Shown: positions 45,756 to 59,800, numbered from the stretch's first letter. The stretch is DNA of 64,000 bases from Isoetes taiwanensis (GCA_021234155.1 JAJEKV010000668.1:57946-121945); one strand, 5' to 3'. The notes: a model not told the origin generated them from the sequence alone. A program made the numbers and translations.

Positions 45756-48253
45756 GCGTGACTCACCTATTGGAGAAAGGAAAATGTCGAGGTCTTTGGT
45801 TTTCGGTAGAATTTTTCAAGAATATTAGGAGTGGATTGGAGATGATATATATAATGCATTTTGTGAATTTAGAAGATCTGAAGTTTGGACAAAATTCTTA
45901 ACACGAGTGCTATTTCCCTCATTCCCAAGTGTAAAAGAGCCCAAGACCATTCGGATTGGCGTCCTATAACATTGCTTTCTCTGATGTATAAGATTTTTGC
46001 GAAAAGCTCGGCGGAGAAGTTGTGTGTTGTTCTTGTTGAGTCAATTTAGTCCACCCAAACCGGGTTCTTGCTGAAAAGGTGTATTCTTGATAATGTTGCG
46101 GTGGCCTATGAAGGTATGTATTGGGCAAGGCTAAAAGGCTCATCGTGTATTGTGTATCTCAAACTTGACTTTGCCAAGGCATGGCCGGTGTGGATTGGGG
46201 TTTTTAGAGAAGTGTTTATTGGCTTTAGGGTTTGGTATCCCATTCACAAGAGATGTCATGAAGTTGCATGCCGGCCAAGATCTGATTACTCTTCGAGGGG
46301 AGAGCCCTGCATTTGTCTTTCTGTTGGTAGAGGAGTTCGCTCAAGGTTGCCTCTTGGCTCCATTGCTTTTACAATAGTGGTAGAGGTGCTTTCACAATTA
46401 TTTTCTAGTCTTCCGAGGATGATGTGATCGGGGGTCTTCTATGGAAAATGGCTCTCAAGAAATTGTAATTGTCGCAGGATGATACCTTTCTATTTTTTGA
46501 GCGGTCTTCGATAACCTCAAAATGCAAGCTTACGCTTGACACATTTTTCCTTAGCCTCTGGAGTTTTGGTGGGTTGGCAAAGTGTTACGCTTTGTGGACT
46601 CTAGATGATGAAGTCCCACCATGTGTTCTTGCTTACCCACGGAAGGTGTTGCCTCATGGGAAGGCAACCAAGCTTCTTGGTATCGATGGGTATTCATGTT
46701 TCAACCGATGCTTGGGATGTTATGTCGAGGGTTCTTGGGCACCTTTTTGGTGGGATCTGACTAAGCTATCTATGCACGGAAGGAATAACAGTTGCTAAGC
46801 ATGTCTTAAGCAACACACATGTCTATATGGCTGCTGCCATTCTTGCTTCCCACTCAAAGTTTGAGGAGATTGTGGGTGTTGTTAGAAACTTTATGCAGGG
46901 TGGAAATGAGGCGAGAGCGTGGTGAAAGGTTGCATGGTCTAAGTGTATAAAACCCTAAGTTTGGAGGTTTGGGCATGCCAATTTCCATTTCGCGAGTAAG
47001 GTTATGATCTCAAAATTCATTTGGCGGCTTCGTGGGTAAGGATGATTTCTCACGGGTTACGGCTTATTACCGCGGGCTCTTACCCTCTTGTATCCCTTTG
47101 GTAAAGTCACACTCAAACCGTTTCTTCCATGGAGTTTATTTTATGAGTTGCGGCCTTATCATAATGCTTCTCCATTCTTAAAAGGGATTGTTAGATTCGG
47201 CACCACAGTCAAAACTTTATTTCACATCGGTCCAACTTTGCTAGGTATGCAGTTAGGCACCTTGTTGGTGGATCCCTCGGTAGACAATCAACCACTTTGC
47301 TTCTGATTGCACCCATTGACTCAAAGGCGTTGGAAAAGTCTTTGGAATCTTAACTATTGCAGCATGGTATGACTCGAGCCGGTTTGCGACATGGGAGGCT
47401 TTTTAAAAAGTTTCTATTGGGGCGATGGGATAGAGTTCTTTGGCAAAAAGTTGCTGATTTTCTCTGACCCTATTACGCCATACCAAAGAAGATATTTTGG
47501 TATGGGTTTGTCATGAAGAAATTAAGGAGTGCAAACTTGTGAACTCTATGTATTAGTTGTTGCTTATCTTGATATTCTTCCTCCGTAGATCTAATAAGTG
47601 GTCTCTTCAACTTCCTCCTCTTCAATGGAGAGAAGGTGTGGTCTTGGGCATGGGACAAGCTACTTCATCCTAAAAGTGGCAGTTCTTTGGTGGTAGATTC
47701 TTCATAGGTGTCTGCGGGTTAATGTGCTTGTCCATAAGTTTAACCCTAGAATATCAAATCGATTATCCCGGTATGCAAGCGTGGATCGAGACCATTGAGC
47801 ATTGCTTTTTCATGTGAACACCAGGCGGTATGGAATTTGTTGTTTCCCTTTTGAGTTTCACTAACAAGTCAACAAGCGCTTTTGGCAATTTACCCAAGTA
47901 CACAGACAGAGTTACAAGGCGGGCTTTTCATCTAAGCGGCGGGATGGTTGCTTTGGACTATCTGGAAAAAGACAAAGATTGGTAATCTTCAAAGGTGCGG
48001 ATGTGGAATGTCGTGTTCTCAAAAAACTCAAGGTTACATTGTAAAATTCATTATCATTGTTCTTCACTTGCCCCGAAGAAGAAGATTGATTTTGAGGAGT
48101 ATTTGGATGTGCACTCTTATGCGCCCGTGAGTTGCTTCCTTTCGGTGGGTCTCTGCTTATCCGTGAGATTTTATTCACATCTCTGCATTTATACTTGTAT
48201 TTGACTCTTTGATTGAATAAAAGTCGGCGTCCTTCAACAAAAAAAAAAAAAAA
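45756..48253 (+). mobile_element. Second L1-type LINE, 5'-truncated and decayed
   Basis: RT blocks are in the right order but broken: 'DWRP' plus 'LTLLSLMYKIFAK' (about 45955), 'YLKLDFAKAW' (about 46157), 'LALGFGIPFTRDVMKL' (about 46225), a QGC.LAPLL block (about 46340), 'DDTFLFFE' in place of YADD (about 46480), then thumb and tail pieces. AATAAA is at 48216-48221 and an A15 tail at 48239-48253. No endonuclease domain is visible, so the copy is 5'-truncated near 45.75 kb or decayed beyond recognition there. It has far more stops than the L1 at the left edge. Confidence 0.85.
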
Positions 48254-49343
48254 TAAGTTACATAGTAAGTGCACTTCTTATTTACACAAACCTCAAATCA
48301 TATGATTGGAAACATCTTTCGCATACACACATGAAGCTATTTTCATATGATTACATTCCATGAAATCATGACTTGTCTAGATATACTATGTATGAAATAC
48401 ATAGTTCATATCCTCAAAAGCTGTCAAGTTAGGATCTATCATCTGCGCTTTTTTCACAAAGATGAGTTTTTGTAGACTTCCCGAAATTTGCATTTTTGGA
48501 TCCTCCGGTAAAATTGTGATGACATGGTCCCCAATTTCAAATTCAAAACATCATCACCAATGCTTTCCATGATCCTACTTCATGACCAAAATGCGTTAAA
48601 ACTTATCTTCACATCCACGCACATTGTAAAGTACATTAAAAAAATCTACTTCTTAAGCCCCTGAGTAATGGAGCATGCTTCTTCCAAACCAACGATCAAC
48701 TACTGGAGTCATACACAATTCAATCAAAAGGCACTTGTGGGCCCGGGCCTCTAAGAACATGCTAGGAGTCTACTTTAATTTTAAACATTGAGTGTGAGAT
48801 ATGGTGGAGGTTTGAAGTACAAACTCTCATTCCCACCTTTGTTTGATTCAAGCCACTTTACCCAAAGCTGGAGGGCAACCTCTATGCAAAGCACCTTGTT
48901 TAGTTTGTGGAGATAAAATGTCATTTTTTGGATTGTGAATATCATGTTTTTGTATGGTGTTTAATTGCCCATATTTGCACCATTAGAACGTGCACATCAA
49001 ATTTTGATCAAAATTTGTTAGCCCTTGATCAGCATAAATATAAGAATATTCTTCAAATCAATGCTCAAATATGTCATGCCACAAAGTTTAGGACAATATC
49101 ATCAAATTTGTGATTTTAAAATTTAAATTGCACATAGTATACTTAACTTACATTACAATTTCATGAACTACCCAATTACATTTATACTTTGTCTTATCTA
49201 CACTCTATTAAATATATTCGAGAACAACCATGTCAAATTACCCTCCACCTCTTAGCATTCATTCATCTTCATTACATTGCCTGCAAAATATAACCCTAGC
49301 CCCCATATGACCATATAACTAACTCCTAATCCCCACCATCCGT
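48254..49343. other. Anonymous AT-rich sequence
   Basis: No supported gene. It lies left of a Helitron-like 3' end and may be its body. Confidence 0.5.
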
Positions 49344-49373
49344 AATGCCCACGGCATCACCGGGCGCGCTCTA
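49344..49373 (+). mobile_element. Helitron-like 3' terminus C, degenerate
   Basis: An imperfect hairpin GCCCACGGC / ACCGGGC with a short loop, 5-base spacer, CTAA (49370-49373, fitting CTRR) and a T. Upstream sequence (AACTCC..AT...CCACCATCCGTAATGCCC) resembles that before terminus B. Confidence 0.5.
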
Positions 49374-52300
49374 ATTCTTTTTATTACTTTTCATCACTTG
49401 GTTTTGCTTATGCCGCAAAGAAACCCAAGTTTTTAAAGTTTAAAAATTGGATGGAACTTTGGAACTCAAGTTCCCCTGACTTTGTCTTCTAGCTATAGCA
49501 CTTTTCTCCTTGTGAAGGATAAAACCGAAGTTTGTCCTCTAATTTGAGCTTTCAAATGTCTCTAATGGGAATGGCTGCAGATTTGGGTTTTGGTTTGGGT
49601 GACATTGCTGTGTTAAAAACCGGGATAGCCAGGTGGATGGAGATGCACCCTAAAAGCCCCAAATTCCACTGGCCCAGAACTTATATGGATGAGTATCAGA
49701 GCTCAAACAACGTCAATTCAGTTCGCCATTCCATTAGAGCCTGAAGGTTCTTGATATAATAATCAGAGAATCAACTCTCGTGCTATAGATCCTCCCCAAG
49801 AGTTTGCTGGCTATTTGCAGAAATTCTGCCATTTGGACATGCTTGGAGGTTTCCTGGAAGTTACGAAAACCGAAGATAGACGGGGAGCTTTTGATGCCGA
49901 AGGCCAAATGAGGGACACATAGTGGAATCTGGCTCTAAGGAAGTCTTATCTTGCCTTGCCATGTTGGGGAAAGTCATGTGGCCAAAATGCCTAGAGTAAT
50001 AAACAATTTTTTCTTTAATGGATTATCCCGTATTGTTTTTTCAATGCAGTCGTATATGCGTAGATCTATGCAAATCATACTTTTTGCTCGAGTTGCCACG
50101 TAAAGGTTAGAAAACGCTTTCTGAAGACGAATACTAGGCTTCCACTACTAGGTTGCTTGGCTGTTGATTTTTCTCTCCTTTTTCCCCCTTCGTTTAGTTT
50201 CTTCTCGGCTTCCCGCCTATTCTTCGAGCTTCCATTTAAATTTAATTTTCAATTCCTGACCCCTTTGCTTCCGTTTTTGGTTTCATTCATGGTGAATTGT
50301 GTAGCAATTGTTCTGCTAAAGCAGTAGCTTGCACTGAGGTGAATTGTCATAGTCATTTATAATGATATTGCCATTAGTCCTCATAAGACTACCAAGATCA
50401 GAAAAATAGCCATTGTTTCACGATCAAATTTTTTTGTGGAGATAATGGATCTACAACCGAATTATTCATAAAACAAATTGGAGCATGCAAAAGACAATTT
50501 TATGGTCTAGAGGCACATTACCTGCCAATGTCAGAGGGCTCCCAGGTCATCCTCGATGGCAGGTGAGCGAGAATGGATATTTCAGGAGCTGCCCATGTAC
50601 TGTAGTAGACGTCTCGAGAGCAGACGATCTTTGAATTACAGTTAATATATACGATTGAATTCAAATATAAGCAGGCATGTTCTCTCTTTACCCATCCTCA
50701 ATCTGTCTAATGCCTTACATGCTTCGAAGATTGTTTAACGGCACTTGAGGGTATTTTGAAGATATTGAATTTTGATTCCTAAAAAGAAATTGTTGAGGAT
50801 TGTTGACTGTTTTTTCTTTTTTCTCTTACTTTGGTATATATACTATAGTTTAAATGGGTTCTTCAAGAAGAAAGCAGTGCAGTTTTTTGCATTGCATCTT
50901 TCTTTCAAAAAGAAAAGGCCCTTCTTTGAGGACTCAATAGATGAAAGAACAGGAACATCTCTGGCATAAGAATTTTTACCATAGCCAGCTGCATCGCTAC
51001 TTCAAGCTGTTGAATGAGAACTATTAGGTGAAAGAATGGTTTCAAAATCTACAATGGATCATGCCCACAAGTTTTCATGCACCTGATTATAGCTGACCAA
51101 GTGAGAGTCCTTCCATTTATGTCCTGTCCACTTTATTGTAAGTTTTTGCAGTGCAGAAATGTAAAGGGTATGCTGTGCAGAGATCATTAGGAGGTTCCGA
51201 ATTCAAGGCCTCAGACCGGCTTAATGATTAACTTGGTAGGAATACTTCCACTATATGAGGTGACCCTACCCAATTTTTGGCACAGAGATGTTCCATCAGC
51301 AGCAGCGCCCGTTATGCGCTATCATTAGCGGTTTCAAATAATTTCAGAGTTTAGCATTATTTGTAAAACTATCTTTTGTTGGCTTTAAGAAGCCTTGACA
51401 TCGAACACAAGAGAGGTGTGCCTTATTATTCATAGCTTTCAAGAATTTTTAACTTGATTCTCAGCAATATTTCCTTGTTTGAGCAGTTATGCAAGTTCTT
51501 GGAGGTTTCAAAGCTTTCCTTTAGAAGCTGAGTATGCACCAAAATTGAGGGAGGGAAGGCGTAAGGGTAAATACCTGCCTACACGGTTCAGTCACAAGAC
51601 GGAACACGATTTTGTTCATGCAAAATTACAATTGTTGGATAAGGAACTGGCAAAAGTGTATTTTACCGAATTTTTATTATCTGGCTGTTGATCTTACTTG
51701 ATTTATGATAAAAATATTATTCTTGCAGGTGTGGGCTGCACTAAAACCAGTAGTTTCAGCACTTTATCGATCCATTTGATCCAAAGCTTTTGGATGATAA
51801 TTGTCTTTGATGTTCTTCTCCACCATCTAGCTAACTGAGGGCTAATCTGCCTGAATTTAAGATGCAGCAAAGGAACGCAACTTTTGCGAGATTTGCCTCA
51901 CGCGAGTGAAACGACGTCCACCGGGAGTCCGGTTGTTTCAAGTCAGAGAAACAGCATATCATAAAGTTTTGTTGATTTAGTACCTATCACCGCCAGTAAA
52001 ATTTAAATATGATTGCTAATTTCTTCAGGTTACATGTGTGTGAAATCGGCCGGTTAAGGACAAAGGCAGGGTTGATGCAAAAGGATTGGTTGCTGCAATC
52101 AATGATGGTGATCATAGTCACCTAGTTATTGGTGCGCTATCCTCACGCTGGTCTTTGTTCTTTACGCAGGGGAATTACAGATGATTACTGCAGCACAATG
52201 GTTTTATTGATGGGTGGTTGCCTTTAATGCACAGTTGGAGCTATCAAGATGCAAAGTCTGAGGTAGCCTTCGTTCTCTTTATTTGTTAGTTATTTTGAGA

Positions 52301-55216
52301 TAATCTGCATTTTGAGAATAGAATAGTTATTTTAGGAAAGTTTCCACGGTATTTGCAGATTTTTATCACTGGTTGGTGGTTTGTCCTGGAGTTATCGAGT
52401 TTTATCCTTCAACCAATCATTCCGGCCAGATTCTTTGTTAGGAGTAAAGCATATTGGTAGGTATATATTCAAGGTAAAGCTGGTGTACGATGAACATCCA
52501 GCCGACTTATCATGCCATATCTGGCTATTTTGCAGATACCTGATTTGCCAAAGAGGTGTCTATCGCCCCAAACCACACAGCTTCTTACATACCAAGAAAA
52601 GGATTACCAACATCTAAAAATATCACAAGCCATGCCTCCCCAATCATTTCCTTCAAGTGTATACCCATGGTACGCCATTGCTAAGCACCCATACATGCAA
52701 AACGGTACAGTTTCTTTCAGCACAAAAGAGTCAGTATTTAATCTAGCTTTAGGAATAAATGAACTTACACAGGTCGCAGCTCATCAAGAAAAGATCGCGG
52801 ATTGCTGACCAGCAGGTTTGCTCTGGTGGGAGCTTGGACCTGTGTTTGGGTTTGATGATTCTGGAGTACTGTGTTCAAGATAATCCATGCAGATTTGGTC
52901 TAGGACGCCACTATAATCCTAGGTATATATTTTCTTGCAGTTATTTTCAAACTCACCCCATAATCTTGACTCGGCCAAATACAATTTGCTTAGGGAGTCG
53001 GGAGCCCACCCACATGGAAGATAAGGATGAAAGATGAGTTGACACAGGCAGAAACTACCCCCGCGAGCCTTGGCGATGTGCATTGTGTGCACTTTAACCT
53101 GGGCTGTCGGATGTTGCCAGACATTTTGTTCAAAGATGGAACTATGCTAAGGTGGTTCAATTTATGTTACAGTATGCCACTTAAATATTTTTCGACTTTC
53201 ATTCACCGTGTTTCAGAGTAGAATAAGGCACCCAAATGAGGGAGGTTATCCCACCACTGTTGCCACACAGCATCATATGGTCATTCCCCATTATCTGACT
53301 GGTCATGAGCATCATGATAGAATTATCGCAGGAAGAGGAGACAGCATTTCACGTGCTTTAAAAGAGCCCTCTCTTCATCATCACACCTATTCCCTTTGCT
53401 CTGCCTGGGAAGATCCCAGGAGAGAGCCTGGATGGGCATCTACCTCTGAGAGAGAACCAAGTCTGGGGAGCATGTTCCACCCAGGATAAGACAAGGTTCT
53501 GTTAGCCCTCTGTGATACAGACATGCAAATGCTGTAATTTTGTGGGGAATGAAGCTAACGAATTTCAAAGAAACAGAGGACATGCATTTAGTAGCTAGGA
53601 AATGGATTGATATTCCAATGGCAGCCTCGACACACCAAAGAATGGTGGGATGTTGAGAGAGCATCCTGGCAGCGTTCGCGGTGAATGCCAATGCCAGTAT
53701 CCTAAAATACCCATGCTGTTATTAGACAATAATTTTTTTTCGAAATATCGCCAGCCACTAGCAATATTCGTGAAGGAATGGTAATGATAATTGACTTTGT
53801 TGTGAGGGTGCTTACAAACTCGAGCTAGTGGCATGTTTGTGGTTGATATCCATCGGTGACATGCCATTTCATCCCACGTCTCACATGCGACCACCGGCCC
53901 GCATGGAACTCAACAAACGTCCATGCCATAGCCCCAGTCCGGAAGGCCTTTGCACTGCCAACTTAAACGCCCAGCAAAGCACAACCAACTCTTCTGGCGA
54001 ATGTTTTAAATAGTCTGGCGTTTACGCGAACCCAGGCAACGCAATGTCGAAACGTCGGTCCAAATGCACGTTCGCTGGCGAGAGTTCAATTACTTTGCCG
54101 CGGTCATTCACGCTTAGATATTAGGGTAGTTCAACGACTAATTTTGTATTGAATTACTTTGGTCTGATGGAGATGCAATTATACAAAATCGTGTCTGATA
54201 CATTGTGTTGCACGGATAGTTCGTGAGTTTATAAAGAAAGACGCCGGTTATCATTGCCGCCTCTATTACCGATTTGTAGGTGTTATAGTCAAGTAGTAGT
54301 TATTAGATTTGAATTTGAGAACACAAAGACTGTTCTCTCAATTTTGGTTGTATCATTGGAACAGGAGAAGACGAAGTGTAGGAAAATAGGGCAATTTGCA
54401 CCGGCACATCGCATCTCATTTGTAGGCAATACTTCATTCAACTTCTATCAGGAACTTGGCTCTGAAGCCGAGAATTATATATCGCTTTAAGGTCTCCAGA
54501 AGTTGCGGAACACTTTCAGAACCGGTCCTTAATGACAAGTCAGTATGCAGAAACAAGTTTCTCGCTACAACGGTCTTTTGAATTGGTTAACTAATGTTTT
54601 GCTTTACTTTTACTATGTACATAGTAAGATCATGATTATAGATGAGGTTGTCCTACTTGTTCAGCAAATATAAATGACAGAAGCTTGTTGAAAATTTAGT
54701 GGACTCTGGAGAGGTATTCTCTTTATGTAAGTAAGGCTCAGGTATAACAACGGTCAATGAAAGTGAATGATTTTGGTGATTGTTTGACAAAGAATGGTTT
54801 GTTGTTTTTCCACTTAAACATTATCTTAGTTAGATATTGACAAATCTTGCCTATGGCTTAACCTATGTATCACATACCAGCTAAGGTTTGGGAATCCAGT
54901 ATTTGTCAATTTCTTTGTAATTTCGCAAGAGTGTGTAAGACTCCCCGTCCTCAAATGTGAGTTAAATAGTGTAGGCGTGGTAGCCGTCTGCAAACCGTCA
55001 GCGAAACATCAGCCAACCTTTATTGAACACTCACTCTGATGAAGATGTAGCCCACAAACGTCGCAAAATCACGGGTTGAGATCTCGGCACTGAAACCATA
55101 ATGGGCAATGAAGAGTATGATCGTCAGCTTCTCAAAATTACTAAGAGATCTACAATTGAAAACTGATTTAATGTAACAAGTGAGGGTTGTTCATTCTTCT
55201 AATTTCCTCTTTGCAG
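49374..55216. other. Region with scattered exon-like ORFs, unidentified
   Basis: Short plus-strand stretches look more coding than background: 49532-49741 (70 codons), 51479-51691 ('FSHKTEHDFVHAKLQLLDK'), about 52209-52256 ('DGWLPLMHSWSYQDAK') and 53208-53489 (93 codons, His/Ser/Pro-rich). They may be exons of the gene represented at 55217-55950. I recognise no family and could not join them confidently. Confidence 0.35.
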
Positions 55217-55950
55217 ATTGCTGTTGTGCTAGAGGATGTTGAATTTGAGTCTATTATGAATGCAAACTCTGTTGTACATTTGTATGGAGTCTGAGGGTTA
55301 TGTCTATGTGGCCGGAAATTGGCCAAGAAAACTTTGTGGTATCCACCCCTAGTTTCGCGGTTATATACATATAATAATGTTCAGTTTGAGTTATGTTATG
55401 GAAAGATAATCAGTGCTCCAGAAAACGTAATTCTTTTTGAAGCATTTTCCTGTTCACTAATGTCATAATTGACTTGTCTAAACTGGTTAGAAGGGTCCTT
55501 TATGTGGGACGTCCATTTTTTCAAAGGTACTTTGGTTTAGATTTCGTACTTCAGATGAAGGAAATATAATATGTATTATTATTTACAATGCCAACTTTGT
55601 CCATACAGCCTGAAGTTTGCTGAAAAGTTCATCGATATAGATAAAGAGTTTGTTTCACCTTTCATACGTCTGCTCATGGTACGCCGGGATGAACAGGTGG
55701 ATAGTGTGATGGATCCTATATCTGATAAATACATATATATGGATGTGGATGTATCATACCAGGTATAAACTTGATTCTAGTTTTCTAGTTCACTTTTGTT
55801 TCTCCAGTTGCTGAATTTTTTTTGTTGCAGATGAATACCGCTATATATGATGCTGCTTTTCGTCACGCACCAAATGACGCTACATCTTGTGTTAATTCTG
55901 CCGTGTTTTCTACAATTGAGATGTTGAGGCTAAATTGTATTTGTTATTTT
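55217..55950 (+). CDS. Partial gene model of an unidentified protein, at least two phase-matched exons
   Basis: Exon a (about 55217-55294) follows TTTGCAG and reads 'IAVVLEDVEFESIMNANS'. Exon b (55609-55762) lies between ATACAG and CAG|GTATAA and reads 'LKFAEKFIDIDKEFVSPF', 'RRDEQVDSVMDPISDKY' and 'DVDVSYQ'. Exon c starts at 55831 after TTGTTGCAG and reads 'MNTAIYDAAFRHAPNDA'. Exons b and c join in phase 0 across a 68-base GT-AG intron with a T-rich tract before the acceptor, which is good evidence for a real transcript. The family is not recognised and the C-terminal part of c is uncertain. Confidence 0.5.
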
Positions 55951-56469
55951 AGAAACTTCATTCGCTTACCGTAAATTCTAGAAAGAAAAAAGTAGCTGAA
56001 ACAACGATCGATTTGTATTGCCTTCACCATGTTACAAAGAAATGGAGAAAATTTGAGCCATATAGAAGGCGGAAGGGCATCTTGTTTCGTATCCCCTACA
56101 GTTCATGTAGGATCTGAGGCCCCGATTCAAGGAAAGTGAATACAGACTGCAACAGCTACTCACAATTCAGCATAACACGCCCAAGAAATGCACAAACCCC
56201 ATGATCAACATAAGATCTTGGAAGTTGGAAACGAACACACATAAATGTCAACATCGGGTCCACAGGTTTGGCCGTTTGTGTCAATGGTTGCACACTTTAA
56301 GAAACGTGGATCATAACCACACAAAATTAAGAACTAAATTTATCAGTTTCTTTATTCTTTAAGAAAACCATTGTTTAAGAAAACGTGAACTTTACAATTC
56401 TTTTGCATCGATGATATCTGATGAAGGAAACTTGGTGACATAAAAGTAAAGAGATAAGATGACAATACA

Positions 56470-56870
56470 CAATGGGTATAAGAGCATTTCCTGTCTGGTG
56501 CCAAAAGTAGTTGTAGAAATTCATCCCATTAGTTTTGATTCATGCCACTGCCCTGTCTCTGACTCATGCAACAGATTGAGACATAAAGCAAGAGATGAAG
56601 ATGAAACACACAGAACACACAACAGGGTATATAAAGAGCTCAGTCTGGCTGCCAAAAGTAGTTGCAGAAATCCTCCATCGCATATTAGTTTCTTGATTCA
56701 TGCCACTCATCTGCCTGTCTTGACTACAAATAGACATAAAGCAAGAGATGAAGATACACACACAGAATAGGGTATAGGAAGGCTTCCTATCTGCACACCT
56801 CAAAGCAGTTGCAGAAACCTCCATCCCATTATCTTTATTCATGCCACTACCCAAGTTCCTGGACAACAGA
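56470..56870. repeat. Minisatellite, about three copies of a 100-150-bp unit
   Basis: Three imperfect tandem copies, starting at about 56474, 56624 and 56769, share GGGTATA(A/T)..., CCAAAAGTAGTTG.AGAAAT, CATCCCATTA and TTGATTCATGCCACT. The first two also share GACATAAAGCAAGAGATGAAGAT. It is not coding in any consistent frame. Confidence 0.85.
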
Positions 56871-56875
56871 ACCAC

Positions 56876-59800
56876 CCTTCATGCATCTGTGATCTAACTC
56901 TGTCTTTCTAAAATCCAGCCTTTTGGCCTTTTTAACGTATCTATTTCAAGTATCAAGAATCAGATCATGTTGATTTCCTTTTTAAGAGTTTCGGAAAGAA
57001 TAATCTATTCTCCTATGTCTTATGATGCACAATGATTAGTTCTGGCTATTAGATCTTTCACCGAACGCTGGTCGTAGGTTGTTTCCATACCAAGGTTCTA
57101 TATCGGCACATGGAATCTCTTGATTAAAGAAGCATACCCATTGTATAGCGGATGTCGCACTCTACCTATAAATGGAATAGGGTCGTCATTATTCCCCTGG
57201 CTTAATCACCTTTTACGACTAGCACACGCGGCGTCAGCCAATAATACAGAATGGAAGTAGGGTTTATTGATTCCGCGACCGCCAAGCAGTTCCTCTTCGC
57301 TTTAGGGTTCGTGGAGCCCTGCCGCAGATCCATGCAGCTTCTTACGTAGATCTTCACGCAGATCCTTCTCTCACACTTTGAGCCATGTTCATAAGTCGAA
57401 GTTCGAAGGCTTCAAGTTTTTCAAGTTGCTTTGTAATGGTATTCTGTAATTGCTGGTAAGTAAGAATAGAAGATCTGCAACAACAAAATCTCTGTAAATC
57501 CTTTTCTTTTGGTAAATCTCTCTTTTTTTCCTTCGTTGCAACCAGCTCTGTAACTTTTCTCCCCTATTTTAGAGTTGGTCTCCATTGGAGCCTTAGAGGA
57601 TCTGCCTCCACAATCTCGGTCATGGACCCTCACTCTGTAACTGGGAATGGAGTCCCAACCTCCATTCCCCCAGAGCAACAAAATATTCTTACAAACGCAT
57701 ATGATTGTCTTCCAATAAATGCCTGCAGAATATTTCTGTTTATGCACTTTGCTCTGTAGCTTTTCCATTGATTGAGGAATTTTTGCCCACATTCCACGTA
57801 GGATATTTCTCATGTTTCCAATAATATTTGGTACCTAGAACTTGAAAAGATGTGTTCTGCAACAAATACATGTCCCAGGTTTCATTTTCGTGTAGCCACC
57901 TCAACAAACAAGGTGCTTTACACAGGACAGTGCCCCTTTCGTTGTCTCTGAGGTTTGTTTTACCGTTATTCGTTTGTTGTTTGTTTTTGTTTTGTTGTTT
58001 TGTTTGGCGGGGCAAGCATTATTTCAAAGTCTCCAGTATAGAGAGCAATTCGTTTTCCTATCAAAAAAGAAAATTTACAAATGATGGTGCTTCAGCTAAG
58101 GGCAGCCTTAGTAACTATTTCATCTGATCACTACATGTTAGTTTGTTCACAGGCATACCTTACCATTTTTGTCTTCCGTGTCTTTGCCTTTGCAAAGATT
58201 TTAGTTCTGAGAGGTTTTAAGGTGAAAAGATCCAAAACGGAGCTAACCGGTTCAAATTATTGATCACCACCCAATAGGCATAAGAAGGTGATTCTACTGC
58301 CAGAAGAATTCATATGCTGTAGAGTTCTCAAGAATAAAGAATTGGTTAGAATTGGAATGAAATTGAATGGGTTTTTATATGTTTGTAGACAGATGACCAT
58401 ACATATTCATATCATTACATTATAATTGTGATACGGTCGCCACACCTGGATGGCAAAAGAGGGCCGGTGACGAGACAGAGTCAACTCAATAGTTTCAGTT
58501 AATGACGCTTTACTGCACTCCAATCAATACTGCTGAAAAAATACCCCCTCACATCTTTCTTCGTATATAAAGATTCCCAGAGGTTTCTAGAGTATTTCAA
58601 CTCCGTGACAGGCGTAATGTTTATGGATTCATCCACATTGAGGTTCATCCTCGACCGCTTGCCTAGAGGAGAGCAGGAGGTAATTCTTCTTTTGTCGTAA
58701 CTATTTTCCTGTTTCATCAATCGCCACTTCTTGCAATGTCTCTGTTCTCGCTGCCTTCGCCATTGTACTCTTTGATTCCTGCTCACAAATTCTTTGCCGC
58801 ATCTTGTATTTTCCATATTTCTGCATATCTACGGTTTTGTTTTTATGAGGTCATCACAATTTGAACCGACATTCTCTTTACCGGTTCTGCCTCGCTTCTC
58901 CGACCAAGCATTTCGCTATCCATAAGGGTTGGTGGTTTCTACCCTATGAAGGAGGTTTCCGTCTTATTACAACAAAGCCCAACAACTTGTTCAAGTATGC
59001 TAGCAAGCTGCGCTTCATAACAGGGAGCCCAGAAGGTAAAGCCATGAGTCACTCTAGCCCTGGAGGGCATCATCGAACCCAAGATTATCCACGAAAATTT
59101 GATGGTATGCCAGATCCAAGTCTGTGGTTTTTGAATCGATTCTCGCTAGTTATTCACTCTTGACCTCACGAGCACCCTCTATGACGGGAATAGGTCGGAT
59201 CTATGACTCTTTTCTCTGGCAGTCGGAGTTTGTTCGTCGCACTACCGGAGAAAGGCTCTTTCGAAGTTGCAAAATTCGCTGCATTTATCGCTGAACGAGG
59301 TATATTTTGAGACACCGATTGGTAACGCGACAGCAGTGAACTAAGTTGGCAATCTAGCAGGTTCTCACTGGCTTCGGGCTTATGCTTCTAGGTTCACAGA
59401 TTGCCATAGATAGTACTCGAAGATACCAAATCGTTTTCAAAAGAGGGCCCGCAAGGACGTAAACGGGATACGTTGTTAACTACGGAGGATCCCGCAACCT
59501 TGACAGTTTTTTATAAAATTTGCAGCCTGGTGGTAACCGGCCTTTGAGCTTAAAGTAAGAAAGACGAATCAAGATGTTTTCTTCATTTCCTGGTTCCAAA
59601 GAATCATCACCACCACCACAACCACCCGTCCCACTGCCCTCAATTTATCGCCCATTTATTCCTTTGCAGACGGATTCGATCTTACTGGAGCTCTAGCTGA
59701 GAATAGAGGCTGCTGGCACAATCCTATGGTTTCCAGAAAAGCACCGCTTCCATGGATAGTGGGTTTCCAAGCACGCCATTCTTAGAGAAGGAGGGTCAGG

